Shown: piece after piece, positions 20,619 through 28,314 of the stretch
Layout: the number at the start of each line of letters is the position of its first letter
How positions within the stretch are numbered: position 1 is the stretch's first letter
Assembly: GCF_900199205.1 (NCBI RefSeq)
Contig: NZ_OBMJ01000001.1
Span: 5,573,001 to 5,637,000, forward strand
DNA from: Streptomyces sp. 1331.2
GTDB lineage: Bacteria; Actinomycetota; Actinomycetes; Streptomycetales; Streptomycetaceae
Direction: 5' to 3'
Length of the DNA stretch: 64,000 nucleotides
Notes under the pieces: generated by a model
Seen by the model: only the letters and a program-made list of their open reading frames with translations
Databases searched by the model: none
Told to the model about the DNA's origin: nothing
Made by a program: the position numbers and the translations under genes

Positions 20619-21557
20619 GTGAGTACCGCAGCGCAGATCCGCAGCCTCCCCGTTCCCGACGGCCTGGAGGGCGAGCGCCTCGACGCCGCCCTGGCCCGGA
20701 TGTTCGGCTTCTCCCGGACCAAGGCCGCCGAGCTGGCCGCCGACGGCAAGGTGACGCTCGACGGCGCCGTGGCCGGCAAGTCGGACCGGGTGACCGCCGG
20801 CTCCTGGCTGGAGGTCGAGATCCCCGCCCCCGCCGCCCCGGTGCGGATCGTCGCCGAGCCGGTCGAGGGCATGCGGATCGTCCACGACGACGAGGACATC
20901 GTGCTGATCGACAAGCCGGTCGGCGTCGCCGCGCACCCCAGCCCCGGCTGGACCGGCCCCACCGTGATCGGCGGGCTCGCCGCGGCCGGCTACCGGATCT
21001 CCACCTCGGGCGCGGCCGAGCGGCAGGGCATCGTGCACCGGCTGGACGTCGGCACCTCGGGGCTGATGGTCGTCGCCAAGTCCGAGCGCGCGTACACCGA
21101 CCTCAAGCGGCAGTTCCACGACCGGGTGACCGACAAGCGCTACCACACGCTGGTGCAGGGCCACCCGGACCCGATGAGCGGCACCGTGGACGCGCCGATC
21201 GGGCGCCACCCCAGCTCGGACTGGAAGTGGGCGGTGACCCAGGAGGGCAAGCCGTCCGTCACCCACTACGACCTGATCGAGGCGTACCGGGCCGCGTCGC
21301 TGCTGGCGATCAAGCTGGAGACCGGGCGCACCCACCAGATCCGCGTCCACATGTCCGCGCTGCGGCACCCCTGCGTGGGGGACCTGACGTACGGCGCCGA
21401 CCCGACGCTGGCCAAGCGGCTCGGGCTGACCCGGCAGTGGCTGCACGCGGTGTCGCTCGGCTTCGAGCACCCGGCGGACGGGCAGTGGGTCGAGTTCTCC
21501 AGCGAGTACCCGGCGGACCTGCAGAAGGCGCTGGACGTGATCGCGGCGGAGAGCTGA
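20619..21557 (+). CDS. RluA/RluD-family 23S rRNA pseudouridine synthase
   Basis: A 312-aa enzyme with an N-terminal S4 RNA-binding domain (E-R-L-D-A-A-L-A-R-M-F-G-F-S-R-T-K-A) and a catalytic domain with H-R-L-D-V-G-T-S-G, which holds the catalytic Asp. G-R-T-H-Q-I-R-V-H-M is a second family box. GTG 20619 is preceded 7 nt earlier by CATACT, a plausible -10, so it may be leaderless. GTG 20598 has GGGGGAGG upstream and would add seven residues. It follows lspA as in other streptomycetes and is followed after 2 nt by a GNAT gene. Confidence 0.92.
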   Translation: MSTAAQIRSLPVPDGLEGERLDAALARMFGFSRTKAAELAADGKVTLDGAVAGKSDRVTAGSWLEVEIPAPAAPVRIVAEPVEGMRIVHDDEDIVLIDKPVGVAAHPSPGWTGPTVIGGLAAAGYRISTSGAAERQGIVHRLDVGTSGLMVVAKSERAYTDLKRQFHDRVTDKRYHTLVQGHPDPMSGTVDAPIGRHPSSDWKWAVTQEGKPSVTHYDLIEAYRAASLLAIKLETGRTHQIRVHMSALRHPCVGDLTYGADPTLAKRLGLTRQWLHAVSLGFEHPADGQWVEFSSEYPADLQKALDVIAAES

Positions 21558-21559
21558 CG

Positions 21560-22045
21560 GTGAGCGGCGGGGTGGGTGCCGGGGTGGGCGTCACTCTTCG
21601 GGTCGCCGAGGGGGAGGCGGACCTGGCGCTGGTGCGGGCCGTTCGGCGTGAGGTGTTCGTCGTCGAGCAGAACGTGCCGGAGGAGCTGGAGTACGACGAG
21701 TACGACCGGACCTCGGTGCACCTGCTGGCGGTGGGGGCCGACGGCGGCGGCCTGGGCACCGGGCGGTTGATCTTCGGCGAGCAGGCGCGGGAGCTGACCG
21801 GGGGTGTCGACGGGCGGGTTCTGCTCGGGCGGCTCGCGGTGCTGCCGGCGGCCCGCGGGACCGGGCTGGGTGCGGAGCTCGTGCGGGCGATCGAGGCCGC
21901 GGGGGTCGAGCGCGGGGGCTCGGAGATGGAGTTGCACGCGCAGGTGCAGGCGCTCGGGTTCTACGAGCGGCTGGGGTACGTGGCGGAGGGGCCGGTGTAC
22001 GAGGATGCGGGGATACCGCATCGGACGATGACGCGGAAGCTGTGA
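21560..22045 (+). CDS. GNAT-family N-acetyltransferase (ElaA-like)
   Basis: A 161-aa cytoplasmic acetyltransferase. The acetyl-CoA loop region reads L-G-R-L-A-V-L-P-A-A-R-G-T-G-L-G and is followed by A-Q-V-Q-A-L-G-F-Y-E-R-L-G-Y; the latter resembles ElaA and other small GNATs. V-R-x-E-V-F-V-V-E-Q near the N-terminus is typical of the ElaA group. Substrate is not predictable. The GTG start lies 2 nt beyond the pseudouridine synthase stop, so the genes are probably co-transcribed. Confidence 0.88.
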   Translation: MSGGVGAGVGVTLRVAEGEADLALVRAVRREVFVVEQNVPEELEYDEYDRTSVHLLAVGADGGGLGTGRLIFGEQARELTGGVDGRVLLGRLAVLPAARGTGLGAELVRAIEAAGVERGGSEMELHAQVQALGFYERLGYVAEGPVYEDAGIPHRTMTRKL

Positions 22046-22090
22046 GCGTCAGGGGGCCGTGGGGCTGACCTTCGGGGTCGGGTTCCGGTG

Positions 22091-22143
22091 GTCGCCTTCC
22101 GCTTCGCGCAGTTCCCCGCGCCCCTGATGGGGCGCGGGGAACT
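22091..22143. repeat. Dispersed hairpin element, copy 1 (terminator-like)
   Basis: AGTTCCCCGCGCCCC (22110-22124) and its perfect complement (22129-22143) enclose a TGAT loop: a 15-bp stem. The preceding 19 nt (gtcgccttccgcttcgcgc) recur almost unchanged ahead of a second hairpin at 46772. It sits between the convergent GNAT and mscS genes and may end both transcripts. Confidence 0.85.
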
Positions 22144-22170
22144 CGTGTTTCGGGGGGAGGGGGCGCGGGG

Positions 22171-23190
22171 TCAGGGGTCGGTGGTGCGGAGGCGGGGGAG
22201 GGCGTGGGGGTGTTCGTCGCGTAGGTGGGCGATGAGCTGTTCGCGGATGTCGAAGCGGAGTCGGGCGGCGTCGTCGGGGGTGCGGGCGGTCATGGTGGCG
22301 CGGACGACGATGGTGCTGGGGGTGGTGTCGGTGACCTGGAGGGCCCATTCGGCGCCGTCCCAGAGCGGGTGCCGGTCGAGGTGGGCGCGCAGGGTGGCGC
22401 GCAGCTCGTCGACCCGGGTGGTGTGGTCGAGGTGGAGCAGGACGGCGGCGAGCAGGCCCGGGTCGCGGCGGGTCCAGTTCTCGAAGGGCTTGTTGACGAA
22501 GTAGGAGACCGGGACGATCAGTCGGCGGTGGTCCCAGAGCCGGACCACCAGGTAGGAGAGGGTGATCTCCTCGACGGTGCCCTGCTGGCCGTCCACCACC
22601 ACGGTGTCGCCGATCCGGACGGTGTCGCCGAAGGCGATCTGCAGGCCGGCGAAGAAGTTGCCGAGGGTGCTCTGGGCGGCGATGCCGGCCACGATGCCGA
22701 TGATGCCGGCGGAGGCGAGCAGGCCGGCGCCGACGGAGCGCATCGCGGAGAAGGTCAACAGCATCACGGCGACGGTGACCACGACGATGACCGCGCTGGC
22801 CACCCGGCGCAGCATGCTGATCTGGGTGTGGACCCGCTGGCGCCGGGCCGGGTCGTCGATCCGGGTCTCGTAGCGGCTGAGCAGGGCCTCCAGGACGGCG
22901 GCGACCACGCGGACGGTGAGCCAGCCGAGCGAGGCGAGCAGGAGGAGCAGGAGCAGGTGGTGCGCGCCCTCGTCCCGGCGCAGGTGGAAGATCCGCTGGA
23001 GCGGGCGGGTGGCGAGCAGCAGGGCAGCGACGACGGCGAGTTGGAGCGGGATCCGGCAGCGCCGGAGCAGTGGCCAGAGCGGGGCGTCGGGGTGGCGGGC
23101 GGCGGCGCGTTGGAGGGACTGGTCGACGATCCAGCCGATCGCCAGGGTGGCGGCGACGGTGGCGAGCAGCGTGATCAGCGGCCGGAGCAT
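22171..23190 (-). CDS. MscS-family mechanosensitive channel
   Basis: A 339-aa membrane protein with about five hydrophobic segments, near residues 5-20, 48-62, 80-108, 130-150 and 158-180. The last is the pore helix region G-I-I-G-I-V-A-G-I-A-A-Q-S-T-L-G-N-F-F-A-G. The following beta domain has I-A-F-G-D-T-V-R-I-G-D-T-V and G-T-V-E-E-I-T, which are MscS signatures. It should release solutes during hypo-osmotic shock. The ATG at 23190 is preceded on the minus strand by TATCGT, a possible -10 very near the start. It is divergent from the hydrolase-ABC gene, sharing a 120-nt promoter region. Confidence 0.92.
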   Translation of the reverse strand: MLRPLITLLATVAATLAIGWIVDQSLQRAAARHPDAPLWPLLRRCRIPLQLAVVAALLLATRPLQRIFHLRRDEGAHHLLLLLLLASLGWLTVRVVAAVLEALLSRYETRIDDPARRQRVHTQISMLRRVASAVIVVVTVAVMLLTFSAMRSVGAGLLASAGIIGIVAGIAAQSTLGNFFAGLQIAFGDTVRIGDTVVVDGQQGTVEEITLSYLVVRLWDHRRLIVPVSYFVNKPFENWTRRDPGLLAAVLLHLDHTTRVDELRATLRAHLDRHPLWDGAEWALQVTDTTPSTIVVRATMTARTPDDAARLRFDIREQLIAHLRDEHPHALPRLRTTDP

Positions 23191-23310
23191 GGGCCGTACG
23201 ATACGCGGGCAGAGTGGAGTGAAACGGGCAAAAGGGTGCGACCGCGTTCGTGGTGGCTTCGGGGTGGCTTTATCGGGTGCCTACCCGGACGGCGGATACG
23301 ATCAGCGGCC

Positions 23311-26148
23311 ATGGAGTTCGGTGGGGCATGGCGTCGGTGGCGCGGCCGGGGTACGACGGTCGGGCGCAGGCTGCTGGCGGGTGCGGTGGCCCTGGTGGCG
23401 GTGGCCGGGGTCGGTACGGCGGCGGTGGCGTCCGGCGGTGAGCAGACGGTCCGTGAGGAGGACCGTTTCCTCAGCATGCCGGAGACGCCCGGCAGCGCTG
23501 AGCAGATCCAGCTGGACACCTCGTTCTTCACCACCGGCAGCAGCCCCCGACCGGCGGTGCTGCTCGCGCACGGCTTCGGCGGCTCCAAGGAGGGCGAGCG
23601 CGAGCGGGCCGAGCAGCTCGCCCGGCAGGGGTACGCGGTGCTGACCTGGTCGGCGCGCGGGTTCGGGCGTTCGGGCGGCAAGATCGGCCTCAACGCGCCC
23701 GACCGCGAGGTCCAGGACGTCCGGCACCTGGTGGACTGGCTGGCCCAGCGGCCCGAGGTGCAGCTGGACGGGCCCGGCGACCCGAAGGTCGGCATCACCG
23801 GCGCCTCGTACGGCGGGGCGGTCTCGCTGCTGGCTTCCGCGGCCGACCGCCGGATCGACGCGGTGGCCACCCAGATCACCTGGTGGAACCTGGCCGACGC
23901 GCTGTTCCCGCAGGGCGTGCAGGGCTCGGGCGCGGCGGACGGCGTGTTCAAGAAGCTGTGGGCCGGGATCTTCTTCACCACGGGCTCGGTGGCCCCCGGT
24001 CCGGCGGGCGGTCTCGGGCCGTCCGGCGGTGCGCCGCGGGCGGGCGGTGACGCGAAGCCGGTGGAGGACGGGCAGGCCGGGTGCGGGCGGTTCCTGGAGT
24101 CGCTGTGTCAGATGTACGACCGGGTCGCCACCGCGGGGCACGCCGATCCGGAGGCCGTCGCGATGCTGGACGCCGCCAGCCCGTCCTCGGTGGCGGCGCT
24201 GCTCAAGGCGCCCACGCTGGTGGTGCAGGGGCAGCAGGACTCGCTGTTCCCGCTCGACCAGGGCGACCGGATCGCGCAGGCGGTCGCCGCCAACGGCGCG
24301 CCGGTGGCGGTGGACTGGTTCGCGGGCGGGCACGACGGCGGGACGGACACCAGCGCCCGGGTGGACGACCGGGTGACCGCCTGGTTCGACCACTACGTGA
24401 AGGGCCGGGGGAACGACACCGGACCGGCGTTCCGGGTGACCCGGACCGGCGGGGTGGACTCGACCGGCTTCCAGGCCGTCCTGCGCGGGGCCACCGCCGG
24501 CCGCTATCCCGGGCTGGGCGGGACGGGCTCGCGGTCCGTCGAGCTGGCGGGCGGGGAGAAGACGATCACCAATCCGCCCGGCGGGGCGCCGCCGGGGATC
24601 TCGACGCTGCCGGGCATCGGCGCGCTCAGCCAGGCGTCCTCGCTGGGCGCCGGGCTGTCGCTGGACTTCCCCGGGCAGAACGCCGCGTTCGACTCGGCGC
24701 CGCTGGACTCGCCGCTGCACCTGACCGGACAGCCGACCGTGCCGGTGCGGGTGAAGGCGGACCGGGCGGACGCGGTGCTGTTCGCGAAGCTGTACGACGT
24801 CGGGCCGGACGGCAAGGCGGTGCTGCCGCAGCAGCTGGCCGCCCCGCTGCGGGTGACCGGCGCGGACGCGGGGCGGACGGTCACGGTGGCGCTGCCGACG
24901 GTCGACCACACCTTCCCGGCCGGGCACCGGCTGCGGCTGGTGCTGGCGAGCACCGATCTCGCGTACGCCTCGCCCGTCGAGCCGGCCGTCTACCAGGTCG
25001 CTCCGGCCGGGGCGGTCACCGTGCCGACCGTCGAGGAGCTGGCCACCGAGGCGGCGCCGCTGCCCTCGCGGACCTGGCTGCTGCCGGTGGTCGCCGTGGT
25101 GGTGGCGGCGGGGCTGGTGCTGGCGCCGAGGCTGCGGGGCGGACTGCGGGGCGGGTTGCGGGGCGGGTCGTGGCGTGGGCGGGTGGCCGGCGGGCCTTCC
25201 GGGCCGGAGTTCGATCCGGCGCTGGCGGGTGTGCCGCTGCTGATCAGCGGGTTGAGCAAGCGCTACAAGGGTGCCCAGGACCGCTACGCCGTACGGGAGT
25301 TGGGCTTCCGGGTGGAACGGGGGCAGGTGCTGGGACTGCTCGGGCCGAACGGCGCGGGCAAGACCACCACGCTGCGGATGCTGATGGGGCTGATCCGACC
25401 GGACGCCGGGGAGATCCGGGTCTTCGGGCACCTGGTGCGGCCCGGTGCGCCGGTGCTGTCGCGGGTCGGGGCGTTCGTGGAGGGTGCGGGCTTCCTGCCG
25501 CACCTGACCGGGCGGGCCAACCTGCGGCTGTACTGGCAGGCGACCGGGCGGCCGGAGGCCGACGCGTGCTTCGACGAGGCGCTGGCCATCGCCGGGCTCG
25601 GCGAGGCGCTGGACCGGGCGGTGCGCACGTACTCGCAGGGCATGCGGCAGCGGCTGGCAATCGCGCAGGCGATGCTCGGGATGCCGGACCTGCTGATCCT
25701 GGACGAGCCGACCAACGGGCTCGACCCGCCGCAGATCCGTGAGATGCGCGAGGTGATGATCCGGTACGCGGCCGGCGGGCGGACGGTGATCGTTTCGAGT
25801 CACCTGCTGTCCGAGGTCGAGCAGAGCTGTACGGACCTGGTCGTGATGGACCGTGGGCAGCTGGTGACGGCGGGGGCGGTCGGTGAGATCGTCGGGTCGT
25901 CGGAGCTGCTGATGATCGGTGTCGCGGGCTCGTGCGATCCGGAGTCGGTGGTGGAGAAGGTCGGTGCGATGGCCGGGGTCGGCTCGGCGGAGGCCGTCGA
26001 GGACGGGCTGCTGGTACGGCTGGACGGGCTCGCGGCGAGCGAGCTGCTGGCGGAGCTGGTGCGGCTGGGGGTGCCGGTGGAGAGCGCCGGGCCGCAGCGG
26101 CGGTTGGAGGACGCGTTCCTGTCGTTGATCGGAGGTGGTGGGCAATGA
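23311..26148 (+). CDS. Membrane fusion: exported S15-type alpha/beta hydrolase joined to an ABC ATPase
   Basis: A 945-aa protein with two unrelated halves. Residues about 20-45 form a signal anchor. A CocE/X-Pro-dipeptidyl-peptidase-like alpha/beta hydrolase follows, with the nucleophile in G-A-S-Y-G-G (Ser166), probable Asp310 (G-Q-Q-D-S) and His341 (G-G-H-D-G), then a beta-sandwich typical of the S15 C-terminal domain (about 430-580). A second hydrophobic segment (about 588-606) leads to an ABC ATPase: Walker A G-P-N-G-A-G-K-T-T at about 678, signature S-Q-G-M-R-Q-R at about 775, Walker B L-I-L-D-E-P-T at about 795. The likely topology puts the hydrolase outside and the ATPase inside. Its stop overlaps the permease gene (ATGA). 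Substrate is unknown. Confidence 0.9.
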   Translation: MEFGGAWRRWRGRGTTVGRRLLAGAVALVAVAGVGTAAVASGGEQTVREEDRFLSMPETPGSAEQIQLDTSFFTTGSSPRPAVLLAHGFGGSKEGERERAEQLARQGYAVLTWSARGFGRSGGKIGLNAPDREVQDVRHLVDWLAQRPEVQLDGPGDPKVGITGASYGGAVSLLASAADRRIDAVATQITWWNLADALFPQGVQGSGAADGVFKKLWAGIFFTTGSVAPGPAGGLGPSGGAPRAGGDAKPVEDGQAGCGRFLESLCQMYDRVATAGHADPEAVAMLDAASPSSVAALLKAPTLVVQGQQDSLFPLDQGDRIAQAVAANGAPVAVDWFAGGHDGGTDTSARVDDRVTAWFDHYVKGRGNDTGPAFRVTRTGGVDSTGFQAVLRGATAGRYPGLGGTGSRSVELAGGEKTITNPPGGAPPGISTLPGIGALSQASSLGAGLSLDFPGQNAAFDSAPLDSPLHLTGQPTVPVRVKADRADAVLFAKLYDVGPDGKAVLPQQLAAPLRVTGADAGRTVTVALPTVDHTFPAGHRLRLVLASTDLAYASPVEPAVYQVAPAGAVTVPTVEELATEAAPLPSRTWLLPVVAVVVAAGLVLAPRLRGGLRGGLRGGSWRGRVAGGPSGPEFDPALAGVPLLISGLSKRYKGAQDRYAVRELGFRVERGQVLGLLGPNGAGKTTTLRMLMGLIRPDAGEIRVFGHLVRPGAPVLSRVGAFVEGAGFLPHLTGRANLRLYWQATGRPEADACFDEALAIAGLGEALDRAVRTYSQGMRQRLAIAQAMLGMPDLLILDEPTNGLDPPQIREMREVMIRYAAGGRTVIVSSHLLSEVEQSCTDLVVMDRGQLVTAGAVGEIVGSSELLMIGVAGSCDPESVVEKVGAMAGVGSAEAVEDGLLVRLDGLAASELLAELVRLGVPVESAGPQRRLEDAFLSLIGGGGQ

Positions 26149-27071
26149 GCACCGTGGTGTCGGAGGACCACGGGAAGGACCCGCGCGCGAAGGACGCCTG
26201 CGCGAAGGACCCCCGCACGGACGACCAGGCGACGGACCACGCGGAGGGCTACCGGGCGAGCCGGACGCTGCCGCTGCGGGTGGAGGCGATGCGGCAGCTG
26301 CGCCGGCGCCGCACCCTGGTGATCGGCGGGGTGCTGGCCGCCATGCCGTTCGTCATCCTGGCCGCGTTCCAGATCGGCGGCACCCCCGGCCGTCCGGACC
26401 GGACCACCTTCATCGACCTGGCCACCGCCTCGGGCGCCAACTTCGCGGTCACCATGCTGTTCGTGGGCACCGGCTTCATGCTGGTGATCCCGGTCGCGCT
26501 GTTCTGCGGCGACACGGTGGCCTCCGAGGCCAGCTGGTCCTCGCTGCGGTACCTGCTGGCCGCGCCGGTGCCGCGGGCCCGGCTGCTGGTGCGCAAGTTC
26601 GCGGTCGGCCTGGCGTTCTCGGCGGTCGCCGTGGTGATGCTGCCCGCGATCGGGCTGGCCGTGGGGACGGCGGCGTACGGCTGGGGCGACCTCAAGCTGC
26701 CCGCCGGGGTCAGCCTGCCGGCCGGGGACGCGCTGCCCCGGATCGCGATCGCGGTCGCCTTCGTCTTCCTGAGCGAGATCGTCATCGCGGCGCTGGCCTT
26801 CTGGCTGTCCACGGCGACCGACGCACCGCTCGGCGCGGTGGGCGGGGCGGTGTTCGCGTCGATCATCACCGGGGTGCTGGACGCCGTCACGGCGCTGGGC
26901 GACCTGCGGGAGTGGCTGCCCGCGCACTGGCAGTACGCGTGGGCGGACGCCCTGCAGCCGCAGCTGGAATGGGGCGGCATGGTGCAGGGCGTCTCGCTGT
27001 CACTCTCGTACGCGGTGGTGCTGCTGGCGCTGGCGTTCCGGGGGTTCGCGCGCAAGGACGTGGTGTCGTAG
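26145..27071 (+). CDS. ABC transporter permease (partner of the hydrolase-ATPase fusion)
   Basis: A 308-aa membrane protein. After a charged cytoplasmic N-terminus of about 60 residues there are six hydrophobic segments, starting L-V-I-G-G-V-L-A-A-M-P-F-V-I-L-A-A-F, with the pattern of ABC-2 type permeases. The segment S-E-A-S-W-S-S-L-R-Y-L-L-A-A-P-V-P-R lies between the second and third, as in that family. The ATG overlaps the stop of the upstream fusion gene by 4 nt, so one half-transporter polypeptide plus this permease probably form the complex. Confidence 0.88.
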   Translation: MSTVVSEDHGKDPRAKDACAKDPRTDDQATDHAEGYRASRTLPLRVEAMRQLRRRRTLVIGGVLAAMPFVILAAFQIGGTPGRPDRTTFIDLATASGANFAVTMLFVGTGFMLVIPVALFCGDTVASEASWSSLRYLLAAPVPRARLLVRKFAVGLAFSAVAVVMLPAIGLAVGTAAYGWGDLKLPAGVSLPAGDALPRIAIAVAFVFLSEIVIAALAFWLSTATDAPLGAVGGAVFASIITGVLDAVTALGDLREWLPAHWQYAWADALQPQLEWGGMVQGVSLSLSYAVVLLALAFRGFARKDVVS

Positions 27072-27212
27072 GCGGGCATGGTCGTGGCCGTGGGCCGGGG
27101 AGTGACGGTGGGCCGGGGCGTGCTGTGGTCGGGCGCGGTCGGGTCGTGGGGGCGGGTACGGCATGGGGGATCATGGGTGGGTAGCTGACTCCCCTGGTGA
27201 AGGACCCGAACC

Positions 27213-27791
27213 GTGGCCCAGATCGTCCTCTTCCACTCCGCCTACGGGCTGCGCCCCGCCGTGCAGGCCGCCGCAGACCGGCTGCGCGCCGCCGGGCACA
27301 CCGTGCACACCCCGGACCTCTTCGACGGGCGGACCTTCGACTCCGTGGAGGAGGCGCAGGAGTTCCAGGAGGAGATCGGCGGCCGCGACGAGCTGCTGCG
27401 GCGGGCCGTGACCGCCTCGGCCCCGCTCTCCGAGGGCGGGCTGGTGTACGCGGGCTTCTCGCTCGGCGGCGCCGTCGCGCAGAACCTGGCCCTGGCCGAC
27501 GACAAGGCCCGCGCGCTGCTGCTCCTGCACGGCACCTCGGACCTGCGCGAGGACGCGGCCACCGAGATCCCGGTGCAGCTGCACATCGCGGAGCCGGACC
27601 CGTTCGAGCCGGAGGACTGGCTGAACGCCTGGTACCTGCGGATGCGGCGGGCCGGCGCGGAGGTGGAGGTGCACCGGTACCGGGGCGCCGGACACCTGTT
27701 CACCGACCCGGAACTCCCGGACTACGACGCGGAGGCGGCGGAGCGGGCCTGGGCGGCGGCGCTGGACTTCCTGGGGGAGTTGGAGGACTGA
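27213..27791 (+). CDS. Dienelactone hydrolase family protein
   Basis: A 192-aa alpha/beta hydrolase. The nucleophile elbow is G-F-S-L-G-G (about residue 90), with Ser where classical dienelactone hydrolases have Cys. A late G-H-L-F-T-D-P segment supplies the expected His (about 163) and the acid is probably in A-E-P-D-P-F-E. The GTG at 27213 lies 141 nt after the ABC permease. A hairpin terminator follows the stop, so this is a single-gene unit. The substrate is unknown. Confidence 0.85.
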   Translation: MAQIVLFHSAYGLRPAVQAAADRLRAAGHTVHTPDLFDGRTFDSVEEAQEFQEEIGGRDELLRRAVTASAPLSEGGLVYAGFSLGGAVAQNLALADDKARALLLLHGTSDLREDAATEIPVQLHIAEPDPFEPEDWLNAWYLRMRRAGAEVEVHRYRGAGHLFTDPELPDYDAEAAERAWAAALDFLGELED

Positions 27792-27817
27792 GGGACGGGT
27801 CGTACGGGCGGGGCCGG

Positions 27818-27857
27818 CGGAGGCCGGGCCGAAGCGGATGCTTCGGTCCGGCCTCCG
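27818..27857 (+). terminator. Strong hairpin after the dienelactone hydrolase gene
   Basis: CGGAGGCCGGGCCGAAGC (27818-27835) pairs with GCTTCGGTCCGGCCTCCG (27840-27857). This is an 18-bp stem with one G-U pair and a GGAT loop. No long T-run follows. Confidence 0.75.
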
Positions 27858-28314
27858 GCGTTTCCGGGGTGGTGTTCCCGTGTGGTGTTCCAGCTGGTCA
27901 CCGGGGGTTGGTGGGGTCTGTGGTACGGCTGTGAACTGCTGTGGCGAAGCGTCAGGGGGACGCTCGGGAGGCGGTGGAAGTGCCGGTCGCGTGCCGGAAG
28001 GGCTGTTTCCGGACAGCTACGCTCGGTGATCAGGATCCGGGTGGTCCAGACCTCTTCTCGGGCTCGTCCCGTGCGGCCAGCACAGATGATCGAACCACGA
28101 ACTGTTGTTAACCCGGCGGCCGTCCGTCCGTCACCGCCCGGCGGCGGATCAGGTTGACCGGAATGACCACGGCGTCGTTGATCTCCCGGGAAATATCTCC
28201 ATAGCATCGCGGTGCACTCCGGCCTTCCCCGGCTCCCCGGATCCACGGATTCGCGAATCCGTGGAAATGCCGTCGAGTCATTTCCCGTGTGACATAAGCA
28301 TTGGAGCGGCACGC
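27858..28314 (+). promoter_or_regulatory. Upstream region of the carbamoyltransferase gene, with candidate promoter
   Basis: This 457-nt stretch carries no convincing gene and is less GC-biased than its surroundings, especially from 28030 on. TTGATC (28178-28183) and TAGCAT (28202-28207), 18 nt apart, form a plausible promoter with an RNA start near 28214. The leader would be about 100 nt and contains GAATCCACGGATTCG-like self-complementary sequence around 28240-28262 (ATCCACGGAT TCGCGAATCC GTGGA). GGAG at 28302-28305 is the ribosome site. Confidence 0.5.

Noticed and set aside
28105..28314. N-terminal extension of the carbamoyltransferase to 28105 or ATG 28267
   Set aside because: No homology-like sequence; the enzyme fold begins M-L-V-L-G-I at 28315 with its own ribosome site, and a promoter is likely within the extension.
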